A stretch of 37,512 nt of DNA from Roseburia sp. AM59-24XD (GTDB lineage: Bacteria > Bacillota > Clostridia > Lachnospirales > Lachnospiraceae): NCBI RefSeq assembly GCF_003478445.1, contig NZ_QUET01000029.1, forward strand, positions 1-37,512, written 5' to 3'. Position numbers and translations under genes: made by a program. Below are positions 1 through 7,528 of the stretch, one piece after another (within the stretch, counting starts at the first letter, position 1; the number at the start of each line of letters is the position of its first letter). The notes beneath the pieces are model-generated. The model was not told the DNA's origin and ran no database searches. It saw nothing but the letters and a program-made list of their open reading frames with translations.

Positions 1-193
1 CCGGCGGGTGCAAGTGCCTCTCGAAACATCCGAATCCCACCTTGGGGCGAATACGGAAGGATGTGTTTATCAAAAATCAAAGCAGCAAAGCAATTAGTCT
101 TTTCGAAATTCGTAAGTGACAAGACAATTTTTTAGTCACAGTTCACGGATTTTTAATGCATTCACCCCACGCATCATATTGTTTTGTTCAATT

Positions 194-1084
194 TCAATAC
201 ATAATCCTAAAATAATCCAAATACACCTTATACTTGTCCTGCGCGGTCAGGCAGGTATCTGTCAGATATCCTTTTTCGTCATCCCATTCTTTCAATCCAC
301 GATAATAAAACATCTTCAGGTTATCCTCTATAATAAACGGAACAACATTATATTTCAAACATTCCATAAACATGATCAATCTTCCCACACGACCGTTGCC
401 GTCCTGGAACGGATGAATCCGCTCAAACTTCACATGGAAGTCCAGTATGTCCTCAAAGGTCTTTGCTTCCTTGGCGTTATATTCTGTCAGCAAGGCCTTC
501 ATTTTATCGGCAACTTCTTCTGGAAGGGCTGTATCCCTGCCACCGACTTCATTCGGAAGTTTCTTATAATCACCAACAGCAAACCAATCTTTTCTGGAAT
601 CACTGGTGCCATTCTTCAAAACCAAGTGAAGTTCTTTGATGAACTTCTCCGTCAAAGCTGCTTTTGCATGATCAATAATCATGTCAATGCAACGGAAGTG
701 ATTTGCCGTTTCGATCACATCATCCACATTCAGCACACCATTTTCTACACCTATAGTATTGGTCTCAAAAATATATCTTGTCTGATCATGTGTCAGTCGA
801 CTGCCCTCGATATGATTAGAATTGTATGTTAACTCAATCTGTGTCTTATGGTAAATTCCGCCGGAATACTGATCTGTTTTCTGCTCCTGCAAAATTTCCA
901 GCAATGTAATCGGCTGCTCTTTCTTCTTGTTGGAACGCTCAGGTTTATCTGCATTTTCAGGAATTTTCCAAGTCTTACCGGCAAGAAGTGCACCGTTCAC
1001 ACGTCCGTGAGCACAATAATTTCTTACACTACGCTCTGATATATTCCATTTTTTTGCTATTTCAGCAACTGAAACGTATCTCAT
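194..1084 (-). CDS. Fic family protein with N-terminal HTH domain
   Basis: Predicted Fic-fold enzyme, a family that usually transfers AMP from ATP to a hydroxyl side chain of a target protein. The catalytic loop HPFQDGNGRVGR is complete, with the His, the acidic residue and the GNGR anchor for ATP phosphates. Upstream, SNHIEG fits the (S/T)xxxE(G/N) inhibitory motif, in which the Glu blocks the active site; being N-terminal to the Fic loop, it suggests the intramolecularly inhibited class. The first 55 or so residues form a helix-turn-helix resembling excisionase/MerR-like DNA-binding domains. I chose the ATG at 1084 because GGAGG lies 7 bases upstream; the open frame extends 12 codons further without a better site. 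About 296 residues, apparently intact. The target is unknown. It is monocistronic here, downstream of a 440-bp non-coding region that holds a repeat. Confidence 0.88.
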   Translation of the reverse strand: MRYVSVAEIAKKWNISERSVRNYCAHGRVNGALLAGKTWKIPENADKPERSNKKKEQPITLLEILQEQKTDQYSGGIYHKTQIELTYNSNHIEGSRLTHDQTRYIFETNTIGVENGVLNVDDVIETANHFRCIDMIIDHAKAALTEKFIKELHLVLKNGTSDSRKDWFAVGDYKKLPNEVGGRDTALPEEVADKMKALLTEYNAKEAKTFEDILDFHVKFERIHPFQDGNGRVGRLIMFMECLKYNVVPFIIEDNLKMFYYRGLKEWDDEKGYLTDTCLTAQDKYKVYLDYFRIMY

Positions 1085-1435
1085 CTGCCATCCTCCATCA
1101 TAACTTCCAAAACACACCAATCTACTTTTAACAAATCATGAATTCGCAACGCAAGGGAGCTTGTTCACTTGCGTAGAATTCTTGAACGACAAAATCTTAA
1201 AGCGCAATGCGTGACAGATGCATAGCATCTGGATTTTGGAGTTAATATATCACAAATTCGCACCCCTTCGGCAAAAAATTCGATAAAACTATGCTTTTAC
1301 CCTTGCAGATATTATATCACATTATCGGCAAAATTCCCAGCATTCATTCCTATTGCTATTTTATTTTTAGCCGATAAAAACCACCCTCTTTCACTTCAAA
1401 AAAGGCATTAACTTTCCCTGCATTTCCCCACAAAA
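1085..1435. other. Non-coding region upstream of fic gene
   Basis: No credible gene. It holds an inverted repeat (ACGCAAG at about 1149 with CTTGCGT at about 1168), the dispersed hairpin repeat at 1213-1258 described separately, and AT-rich sequence that presumably contains the fic promoter. I could not pick one -35/-10 pair with confidence. Confidence 0.5.
1213..1299 (+). repeat. Dispersed two-module hairpin repeat, copy 1
   Basis: Module A (1213-1258) is a 46-base segment with a perfect hairpin, CAGATGC-ata-GCATCTG. It matches 18304-18349 at 42 of 46 positions by eye. The loop differs while the stem is identical, which suggests selection on the fold. Module B (about 1264-1299) starts CTTCGGCAAAA and ends in GCTTTT; a relative lies at 18255-18290, but there it precedes module A instead of following it. 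Both copies lie just upstream of a minus-strand gene. Confidence 0.7.
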
Positions 1436-1465
1436 AGAAACCCGGAATTAGCTCCGGGTCTCTTT
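1436..1465 (-). terminator. Rho-independent terminator for sigma/anti-sigma operon
   Basis: On the minus strand the arms AAAGAGACCCGGA and TTCCGGGTTTCTTT pair around a short loop, followed by more T residues. It lies about 60 bases past the stop of the anti-sigma-like gene, where that operon should end. Confidence 0.8.
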
Positions 1466-1526
1466 CGAATCTGGCAAATATATCTTTTTTTTACGGTAAT
1501 TATCGTACTATCGTTACGAACCATTC

Positions 1527-2707
1527 CTACTCCACATTCACCGGACGATATACCGTGTAAGTATAGGTTCCGTCTTCGTTTGGTGTAATTGTTTCACCAT
1601 AGGTTCCTGCAAATGTTCCGTCAGATGAAAAGGAGATCACGTTCTCGACGCCGACCTCGTATAGGTGCTCACGTTGTAATCTGACTCTCCCGCATCCGAT
1701 TTCACATGAATACTGCCATCTGCTCCGGCATTGCAAGTTTCCTGCACAACAACTTCGGCATGTTTTTTGACATATGCCTGCGCCTTCTTTGATGTGAGTG
1801 TGCGAAATTTCATGAATTTCTGCTCCCACTCGCTTGTCAGGCTTTCCTCGGACTTAGAGCCCGCATTTGCAGCTGCTTTATTTTCGTTCTTTTCTTTCTC
1901 TGCAGTCTTCGTGTTTTCCTTCCCCCCGATTTTCTCAAAATACTGCTCTGCTGCCGCATCATCCGCCTTTGACTTATCCAGTGGAATCGTAAAAAGTGCC
2001 TTCATTCCGTCAAAGTCTTTGTTGACAGTATAATCACCGGTCTTTTTATTCATTACAAATGCCTGCGACTCATTTCCGAAGCTTTCCACAATGCCCATAT
2101 AGACACCCTGATTGGCAAACATCTCTAAATTGTCGCATTCCAGAAGCTCATACTGCACACCATCCTGCACAAAGGATGTTACTCCGGCGTTTAATGCTGC
2201 GTTATTGACATTCTGAAATCTTTTACCGTGGACCAATGCGGAAACACAAAAGGTCTGATAATTATCATCCGTGTTATCCGGCATTGCTTTACCGTCTTCC
2301 CGTGCGATGGCAGCGACCGCATACGTTTTCGTCTGATCAACTGCCTCCGATGTAACCGAACTTAAATTCTTTCCGGAAACGATTCCCATCAGTGTGATAT
2401 CATATCCTGCCGTCTTCTGCGTCTCATTTACCATGATCGCATCTTTGCTCTCAAATGCCTTTGCTAATGCTCCATCCTCCGTTATCTGCTCCGCCACCTG
2501 TGAAGGTGTAAGATAACGGTATGCCGCATATGCCGATGCAGATCCAACAACAAGAATTGCAATTGCCGCTGCTACACTTAATTTCCATGTTCTATGTTTC
2601 ATATTCTGTGTCCCCTTTACCTTTTTTACAATGGATGCATTCAGGCTTTTTTCTGGAACACAGTCCGGCAGAAGATTTTCTTTTAAAAATTCGTCCATTT
2701 CTTTCAT
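1527..2707 (-). CDS. Membrane anti-sigma-like protein (one frameshift near its 3' end)
   Basis: Likely partner of the ECF sigma factor at 2704-3222: the start overlaps the sigma stop by four bases (ATGA), a typical translationally coupled sigma/anti-sigma pair. A short cytoplasmic N-terminus of about 40 residues is followed by one membrane segment (roughly residues 41-62, rich in Ala/Val/Ile) and a large extracytoplasmic domain. A Lys/Glu-rich stretch separates this from a small C-terminal beta-rich domain. The layout resembles DUF4179-type anti-sigma modules, but the domain itself is not clearly one I recognise. The frame breaks near 1660. The first frame runs on to a stop at 1637, while the sensible continuation (VENVISFSSDGTFAGTYGE) is in the next frame and ends at 1527. 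One extra T would restore about 393 residues. Confidence 0.7.
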
Positions 2708-3222
2708 AAAAAGTAATCCTCCAATTCTGTTTTCAACAATTTCCTGGCTTTATAGAGACGACTTTTTACCGTCCCCTGCGGAATAGACAAAAGTTTCGCA
2801 ATAGACGCAACGTTCTGGTTCTCCATATAATAGAGCAAAATTGGGATCCGGTACACATCCGGAAGACCATCAACAGCCTTCCACAAGTGCGCTCTTTCTT
2901 CCTCTTTCACAACCCGTTCCACCATGTCGCTCCCGGAAACATCCGTACACTCTTCCAATGCTTCCTCCGTCACTTGCGGAGCGATCCGGCTGCGCCACGC
3001 CCGTTTTCGCACGCGGTTTTTCCATAGGCGGATCACGATTGATAACAGATAGCTTTTCGGATTATCCCCATACCGAATGGATGCTATCTTTCGGGTTGCT
3101 TCTAAAAAAGTATCCTGATACAGATCATCTGCGCTCTCTTTTTCTTTTGCCAGGTGCATGCAAAATGAGTAAATATCTTTCCCATAAAGCAAAATGCACT
3201 GTTCCAGTTCCTGAATTGTCAT
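2704..3222 (-). CDS. ECF-type RNA polymerase sigma factor
   Basis: Sigma-70 family factor of ECF size (about 172 residues). The region 2-like part contains ADDLYQDTFLEATRKI, which fits the -10 recognition helix. The C-terminal region 4 contains NQNVASIAKLLSIPQGTVKS, a typical -35-binding helix-turn-helix. It is expected to direct RNA polymerase to a small regulon while held by the membrane protein encoded immediately downstream and overlapping it. I start it at 3222 (MTIQELEQC), since homologues begin at about this point and GGAAG lies about 10 bases upstream; the longer open frame to 3273 adds 17 unlikely residues. Apparently intact. Confidence 0.88.
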   Translation of the reverse strand: MTIQELEQCILLYGKDIYSFCMHLAKEKESADDLYQDTFLEATRKIASIRYGDNPKSYLLSIVIRLWKNRVRKRAWRSRIAPQVTEEALEECTDVSGSDMVERVVKEEERAHLWKAVDGLPDVYRIPILLYYMENQNVASIAKLLSIPQGTVKSRLYKARKLLKTELEDYFL

Positions 3223-3281
3223 ATTAGTTACTTCCCGTGTACACGAATTTCGAAAAGCTTTCCTGCCTTTCACTTATACAT

Positions 3282-3324
3282 TGTCATAACTTTGACATCC
3301 GTTCACACAATTTACCACATTGTG
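3282..3324 (-). promoter_or_regulatory. Two inverted repeats upstream of ECF sigma gene
   Basis: TGTCA at 3282-3286 pairs with TGACA at 3293-3297, and CACAAT at 3306-3311 pairs with ATTGTG at 3319-3324. They lie 60-100 bases before the sigma start, where a promoter or operator is expected. They could equally be remains of a terminator of the decayed Wadjet genes just upstream. No promoter consensus could be assigned. Confidence 0.35.
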
Positions 3325-3344
3325 CGCAGCCGAGATAACCTAAC

Positions 3345-4279
3345 TTACACTTCCATTAATTTCAAACTGATAATTTCCTGTTCCAGCTTCACTCTGTGTT
3401 CCAGCATGTATTTTATTACATCCCTGTATTCCGGCATTACTGCCAGCTCCTGCATCAATATCCCCGAAATGCAGGTATGTAACACTCGGGTTACTTTCAT
3501 ATATCTTCCTGATGAAATCTCTTTGATCCCGATTCGCATAGCCTCCCAGATAGAATGTCACTGTATTTTCTTTCTTATACCTGAGATACGATGTTCTGTT
3601 CTCAATCGTCATAAATGTCGTGGCAAGAAGCTGCACACATTCTATCTTAGATAATTCAGAAACTGTAAATTCGATTCCCTCATCAAATTCACTGATGTCA
3701 ATATCTTTCCCGCACATTCGTATCAACGCCTTGCCGCGAATGGATATTTTCTGTGGTTCTTTAAATACATGATATTTTTTCAAAATCTCATCTGACAATA
3801 TGTATTCTCCGTCTGATAATGTCTGTCCGGGAATTGGTACAGTATTATTTTTAATTTACCGCATTCTTCATGACAGATCGGCGAGCGATTCTCATACTCC
3901 CTGATCAATGTTTCAAGCTTTTGCAGCTTCTGCTCCTTCATAAAACCGAGCATGATCTTAACATTGACCGGATCCATTTTCGCAAATGGCTCATCAATGA
4001 AAACCAGCCTGGTTGAATTGTTTTTGTCATTATATATCATCAACAGTGCGGATAACAGAATCAGAATATATGGTATCTGTACCTCTGCGCCTGATTAAAA
4101 CCGGACTGCTTTGACAATTTCGCCTTATTCAAAACATCATTGGATACCAAAATCTCATAATTCATATAATTTCGATAATCTGCATAACGCTCGATTTTCT
4201 CCTTATCGTCACTGGAAACAATCCGGTTAATGATTTTTTTCATTTCATTTTCCAATTCGTCTCCTCTGTCATTCGAAAA
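3345..4279 (-). pseudogene. Relic of a Wadjet system: JetC C-terminus joined to JetD
   Basis: Three open fragments in different frames assemble into the ends of two Wadjet genes. Fragment 1 (about 4279-4080) plus fragment 2 (about 4090-3850) give the C-terminal ATPase lobe of the SMC-like subunit JetC: YRNYMNYEI, then after one restored base near 4091 the signature SGAEVQIPYILILLSALL, then the Walker B and D-loop RLVFIDEPFAKMDPVNVK. Fragment 3 (3798-3340 frame, joined by another frameshift near 3850) is JetD-like (DUF2220): TIENRTSYL and the Toprim-type FGDIDAG. After FGDIDAG a large piece is missing and the frame changes; the JetD C-terminal end VKLEQEII is readable at about 3375-3345. JetA, JetB and most of JetC are absent. 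Wadjet normally cleaves circular plasmids; this copy cannot work. Confidence 0.8.
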
Positions 4280-4309
4280 TCAATCACCAAAACGCGATTA
4301 ATTTTCATT

Positions 4310-5941
4310 TCACTCATGCAACCGGTACTCCGTATCCGCGTCGATCACCTCCAGCATGATTCTGGCAAATTCCGGATCAAACTGCTTCCCAATTCCCCGC
4401 TCGATTTCTTTCCGGACAACTTCCTGATCCAGGCAATCACGGTAGCTCCGGTTGGAGGTCATCGCATCATACGCATCTGCTACCGCAATGATCCTTGAAA
4501 TTTCGGAGATATCCTCGCCTTTCATCTGATCCGGATAACCGGTTCCGTCATATTTTTCATGGTGCCATCTTGCACCCACGGCAACGTCCGGAATCTCTGA
4601 TATTTCGGAAAGAATTTCGCTTCCGATCACCGGATGCTTTTTCATTTCTGCAAATTCTTCGTCTGTCAGACGCCCCGGTTTATTGATAATAGTGTCTGCA
4701 ACACCGATCTTGCCGACATCATGCAGCAGCGCTGCATATTCCAGCTGCTTCAGCTTCTGTTTATCGTAGCCATACTTCTCGCCGATCATGACAGAATACT
4801 GTGCTACTCTTGTAGAATGACCTTTCGTGTATTGATCCTTCGCCTCAATTGTTTTGCTGAGCGTATGAACGAGCTGATCCGAAATATGCTCTGTTTTCTC
4901 AATCAAAATCTGCTGTTCCATAACCTTTTCTTCTGCCGTGGCATCGGTCGCCATAAGTACAACGCCGTAACTGTCCCCATAAACGTCCCTGGATACAACC
5001 GCCTGAATATTGCAGGATATTTTTGTTTTGACGGACAACAAATGCTCCGCAAGCTTCTTTCCATTCATAATACGTTCAAACTGCTCTTCGCTGCAGTCAA
5101 ACAATTCCGTCAATGAATATCGCTCATCCTCATTCACGCCCAAAAGCTTCTGCGCGTACTGATTGCAGCTATCGACATTTCCTTCGCAATCAAGTGCCAG
5201 AATTGCAATTCGCGCTTCATTATAAATCACATCGGAAATATTTTCCCGGGATATGCTGAACGTATTTTCCTTCTTCGTCAAAAAAAGGGTTCCAATAAAA
5301 GCGATCGCCACACCCATTCCGGAGCTTGGATAGGATGGAATGTGAAACAACGGCAGCAATGTGTCCGGCAAAGCTGCGATGAACATGATCAAATTGATCA
5401 ATACAATTTTCAACGCATACATATGCTGTCTTTTCAACGACATTCTTTTAAAACAAAGCCACACCAGCAGCACCCAGAACACCAGATAAAACATGATATA
5501 AAAATAATGATAATAGACCACCGGTGACATGCTCGTATAATACGCCGTTCTTCCATGAATGGTAAAATATTCGTGGATCGGTGCCAGCCCAAAAATGATC
5601 CAGTCCCCAATCGACAAAATGACTCCAAGCGCTCCAAATATGTAATAGGACGCCGTGTTCATCTCCGTCAGTCTGCCGACAAAATATCCGAACACGATCA
5701 TGTAGATGTCAAACGCAAGAATCAGCAAATAGAAAAAACCATTATAGAAAGCCGCCTTCGTGGAAATGCTGTATCCAATCAGCGACAAATTCCACATGGT
5801 TGCTGCAATTCCCATTGTCAGAATCAGATAATTTTTTCTTTTGTCGTTAAATACATTGGACCGGTAAAAAGATACCGTTGCAACAGCGCATAACGCAGCG
5901 CTGACTGCCAGTATAACGACTGTAATCATTCCTAATGTCAT
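4310..5941 (-). CDS. 7TM-PAS-HD-GYP domain protein (c-di-GMP phosphodiesterase)
   Basis: Membrane-bound signalling enzyme of 543 residues. Residues 1 to about 225 contain seven hydrophobic segments, resembling the 7TM sensor found in some histidine kinases. A PAS-like fold follows (about 235-330, with ALDCEGNVDSCNQYAQKLLG), then the HD-GYP domain (about 350-520). The metal-binding HD is in LLHDVGKIGVAD, and the GYP signature is intact in HHEKYDGTGYPD, as is the ADAYDAMTS block. HD-GYP enzymes hydrolyse cyclic di-GMP to pGpG or GMP. It probably lowers c-di-GMP in response to a membrane or PAS-bound signal; the PilZ chemoreceptor at 14.3-16.4 kb could sense the same messenger. It stands alone between the Wadjet relic and the toxin-antitoxin genes, and has no frameshift. 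Confidence 0.9.
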   Translation of the reverse strand: MTLGMITVVILAVSAALCAVATVSFYRSNVFNDKRKNYLILTMGIAATMWNLSLIGYSISTKAAFYNGFFYLLILAFDIYMIVFGYFVGRLTEMNTASYYIFGALGVILSIGDWIIFGLAPIHEYFTIHGRTAYYTSMSPVVYYHYFYIMFYLVFWVLLVWLCFKRMSLKRQHMYALKIVLINLIMFIAALPDTLLPLFHIPSYPSSGMGVAIAFIGTLFLTKKENTFSISRENISDVIYNEARIAILALDCEGNVDSCNQYAQKLLGVNEDERYSLTELFDCSEEQFERIMNGKKLAEHLLSVKTKISCNIQAVVSRDVYGDSYGVVLMATDATAEEKVMEQQILIEKTEHISDQLVHTLSKTIEAKDQYTKGHSTRVAQYSVMIGEKYGYDKQKLKQLEYAALLHDVGKIGVADTIINKPGRLTDEEFAEMKKHPVIGSEILSEISEIPDVAVGARWHHEKYDGTGYPDQMKGEDISEISRIIAVADAYDAMTSNRSYRDCLDQEVVRKEIERGIGKQFDPEFARIMLEVIDADTEYRLHE

Positions 5942-5979
5942 GATGTTGCTTCTCCTTTTTCATCGTTTTAAACGAAACA

Positions 5980-6001
5980 GCCCCACTATATTGAGTGAGG
6001 C
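5980..6001 (-). terminator. Terminator of higBA-type operon
   Basis: On the minus strand GCCTCACT pairs with AGTGGGGC (eight pairs, one G-T) around a six-base loop and is followed by TGTTTCGTTT. It begins seven bases after the antitoxin stop codon. Confidence 0.65.
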
Positions 6002-6007
6002 ATAATA

Positions 6008-6295
6008 CTAAATATTCTGTTTAGGTACAAATTCAATTTTAAGCACCATCCCCAATCCATCCGCCAATCTTTTCAACAAATTGACAGATGGATTCCTTGT
6101 TCCATTCTCAAGCTTACTAATGTCAGCCTGATTGATACCTGTACGCTCCGCCAGTTCTTTCTGTGTCATATTCTGAGAAGTACGGGCATCTACGATAGCT
6201 TTTATAACATCCATTTCCGGCTGAATCGCTTCATATTCTTTTCTAAATTCATCATCCTGTAACTGCTTAGAAAGCATGTCATCAAATGTTCTCAT
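6008..6295 (-). CDS. HigA-like Xre-family antitoxin
   Basis: Ninety-five residues with a Cro/C1-type helix-turn-helix in the middle (NMTQKELAERTGINQADISK, then LENGTRNPSVNLLKRLADG). It follows and overlaps the toxin gene by 14 bases, the inverted toxin-first order typical of HigBA pairs. The N-terminal half (DDMLSKQLQDDEFRKEYE) matches the usual form of these antitoxins. It is expected to bind and neutralise the toxin and, alone or in complex, to repress the operon through the palindrome at 6669-6688. The start is fixed by the overlap and by AAAGGGTG a few bases upstream inside the toxin gene. Confidence 0.9.
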   Translation of the reverse strand: MRTFDDMLSKQLQDDEFRKEYEAIQPEMDVIKAIVDARTSQNMTQKELAERTGINQADISKLENGTRNPSVNLLKRLADGLGMVLKIEFVPKQNI

Positions 6296-6647
6296 CGTTC
6301 ATCACCCTTTCTATGAAATCCTTTCTTCTATCCTTTGCAATCTGTATCTCTTCTTTCGGAGTTTTCTGTGTCTTTTTAACAAAGCCGTTCGTCAATATTA
6401 TTTTCCCCTCATAATAGAAAAAATATAAAACTCTGGTAATATCACTTCCAAATTTACAACGTAATTCAAATATTCCATCCTCTAAATGCTTGCTATATGG
6501 TTCTCTAAGCATATTCCCTTTCTCTTGTAAGATTCCCAATAATCCAAATATCTTAGCTCGCATTTTAGGATTAACAGAATCCAGAAATTCTTCTACCGGA
6601 ACTTCGCCACTTTCCTTTTCATATGCTATCAACTTAAATTCTATCAT
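6282..6647 (-). CDS. HigB-like toxin, phage-derived Gp49-like family
   Basis: 121-residue toxin of the RelE/HigB superfamily (Gp49-like branch). Visible family features include the N-terminal strand IEFKLIAYEKESGEVPVEEF, then FELRCKFGSDITRVLYFFY, then IILTNGFVKKTQKTPKEEI with the basic and aromatic residues expected for ribosome-dependent mRNA cleavage. The start at 6647 has AGGAG five to six bases upstream. It is co-transcribed with the antitoxin from the promoter at 6666-6694. It is full length, so the pair is probably functional. It may stabilise the surrounding accessory block. Confidence 0.9.
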   Translation of the reverse strand: MIEFKLIAYEKESGEVPVEEFLDSVNPKMRAKIFGLLGILQEKGNMLREPYSKHLEDGIFELRCKFGSDITRVLYFFYYEGKIILTNGFVKKTQKTPKEEIQIAKDRRKDFIERVMNDENI

Positions 6648-6665
6648 GCCATCTCCTTTGTAATT

Positions 6666-6694
6666 ATTTTATGGCATATATGCCATAATGTCAA
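6666..6694 (-). promoter_or_regulatory. Promoter with embedded palindromic operator for the toxin-antitoxin operon
   Basis: On the minus strand a consensus -35 TTGACA (6694-6689), a 17-base spacer and -10 TAAAAT (6671-6666) make a near-ideal sigma-A promoter. The perfect 20-base palindrome TTATGGCATATATGCCATAA occupies 6669-6688: it fills the whole spacer and overlaps the upstream part of the -10. A bound repressor dimer would block polymerase directly. It is the obvious site for the Xre antitoxin, but binding is inferred. Confidence 0.85.
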
Positions 6695-6748
6695 TTAGTT
6701 ATTAAAATATATACTTGCATTTACTATGACATAATTATGCTTTTTCTA

Positions 6749-7192
6749 TCATAACCCTTGGCAGCCTACCTTTTTCACTGCCAGTTCAAGCTCCAAATCT
6801 CGAAGCCCATAATAGCTAATTTTCAGGAAATCAAGAGGTGCCTTTGTTAACACCTCCGAGCTTGGAATATTATAATACCATTGATAGTATGCATAAAATT
6901 CTCCGATCCACATCGGCATAAATCCTTCAAGAGCTCGCCCATTTTTTAAGCAAAAATTTTCCGTTTTGCAAAAATATTCCCACAATTCCCTGTAATCCAT
7001 TGTATTAACATACGCCATCGATTCATCAATGCTCTTTCTTGTTTTACTTTTCATATAAGTCTCAATGAAATCCTCTGTATTTTTCTCCGGATATGACATT
7101 GCCACCATATCAAACAGCTTCCCCTGATTTTCTACAACGTCTGATAAATACACGTCTGAATACGCCCGTGCTTTTCTCATTTTCTCCACCAA
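6749..7192 (-). CDS. Unrecognised conserved-looking protein in helicase/MazG operon
   Basis: 147 residues, soluble, with no signal peptide or membrane segment. It contains blocks that look conserved: VVENQGKLFD, DFIETYMKSKTRKSIDESMAYVN, and a Trp/Tyr-rich core WIGEFYAYYQWYYNIPS followed by PLDFLKISYYGLRDLELELA. I recall similar small Firmicute proteins of unknown role but cannot name the family. Start choice: TTG at 7192 has a ribosome binding site formed by a run of eight G residues ending eight bases upstream; an internal ATG at 7180 is only three bases past GGTGGAG, too close. It follows the MazG gene by about 15 bases on the same strand, so it is probably the third gene of that operon. 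Confidence 0.7.
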   Translation of the reverse strand: MVEKMRKARAYSDVYLSDVVENQGKLFDMVAMSYPEKNTEDFIETYMKSKTRKSIDESMAYVNTMDYRELWEYFCKTENFCLKNGRALEGFMPMWIGEFYAYYQWYYNIPSSEVLTKAPLDFLKISYYGLRDLELELAVKKVGCQGL

Positions 7193-7207
7193 TAAACCAG
7201 CCCCCCC

Positions 7208-7528
7208 CTATAACATGTCATATTTATCCGCTTTTCCTTTCGCCTTCTCTACCGGATACTTTGCTTCATTCATGGTCATTTTCATATTCACAATTTCATC
7301 GGCGTCCAGTCCAAGCTTATCTAATAAATTTTGACTATACACTATAACATCTGCCAATTCTTCTTTTACATGCTGTAGATCATACTCTTCATCAGACCAT
7401 TGAAAACACTCTAACAATTCTGCTGCTTCAATTACTATTGATTTAGCAAGATTCGCCGGTGAATGAAACTGATCCCAGTCACGATCTTCTGTAAATTTCC
7501 TGATTCTATTAATTGTCTTCATTTCCAT
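7208..7528 (-). CDS. MazG-type nucleotide pyrophosphohydrolase
   Basis: About 106 residues, the size of single-domain all-alpha NTP pyrophosphatases. The metal-binding signature is present: EAAE in SIVIEAAELLECFQW, then ELAD in VKEELADVIVYSQNLLDKLG, fitting ExxE...ExxD. The N-terminus (RIRKFTEDRDWDQFHSPANLAKSI) is characteristic of the compact MazG-like/dCTPase subgroup. These enzymes hydrolyse nucleoside triphosphates to the monophosphate and PPi, either for housecleaning or to deplete nucleotides. I start it at ATG 7528, six to seven bases after AGGGGGTG; a GTG at 7537 lies inside that site. The start overlaps the end of the helicase gene, so the two are translationally coupled, and the next gene follows at once. 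Confidence 0.9.
   Translation of the reverse strand: MEMKTINRIRKFTEDRDWDQFHSPANLAKSIVIEAAELLECFQWSDEEYDLQHVKEELADVIVYSQNLLDKLGLDADEIVNMKMTMNEAKYPVEKAKGKADKYDML

Noticed and set aside
1..193. Possible 3' end of a plus-strand gene (open to about 132)
   Set aside because: All three plus frames are open for about 100 bases and none gives a recognisable protein; too short to call. Only a 15-base match (99-113) to the minus strand at 3243-3257 was noted, which may be chance.
116..832. Long plus-strand open frame opposite the Fic gene
   Set aside because: It is antisense to a gene with clear catalytic motifs, and its translation is low-complexity with no recognisable domain or ribosome binding site.
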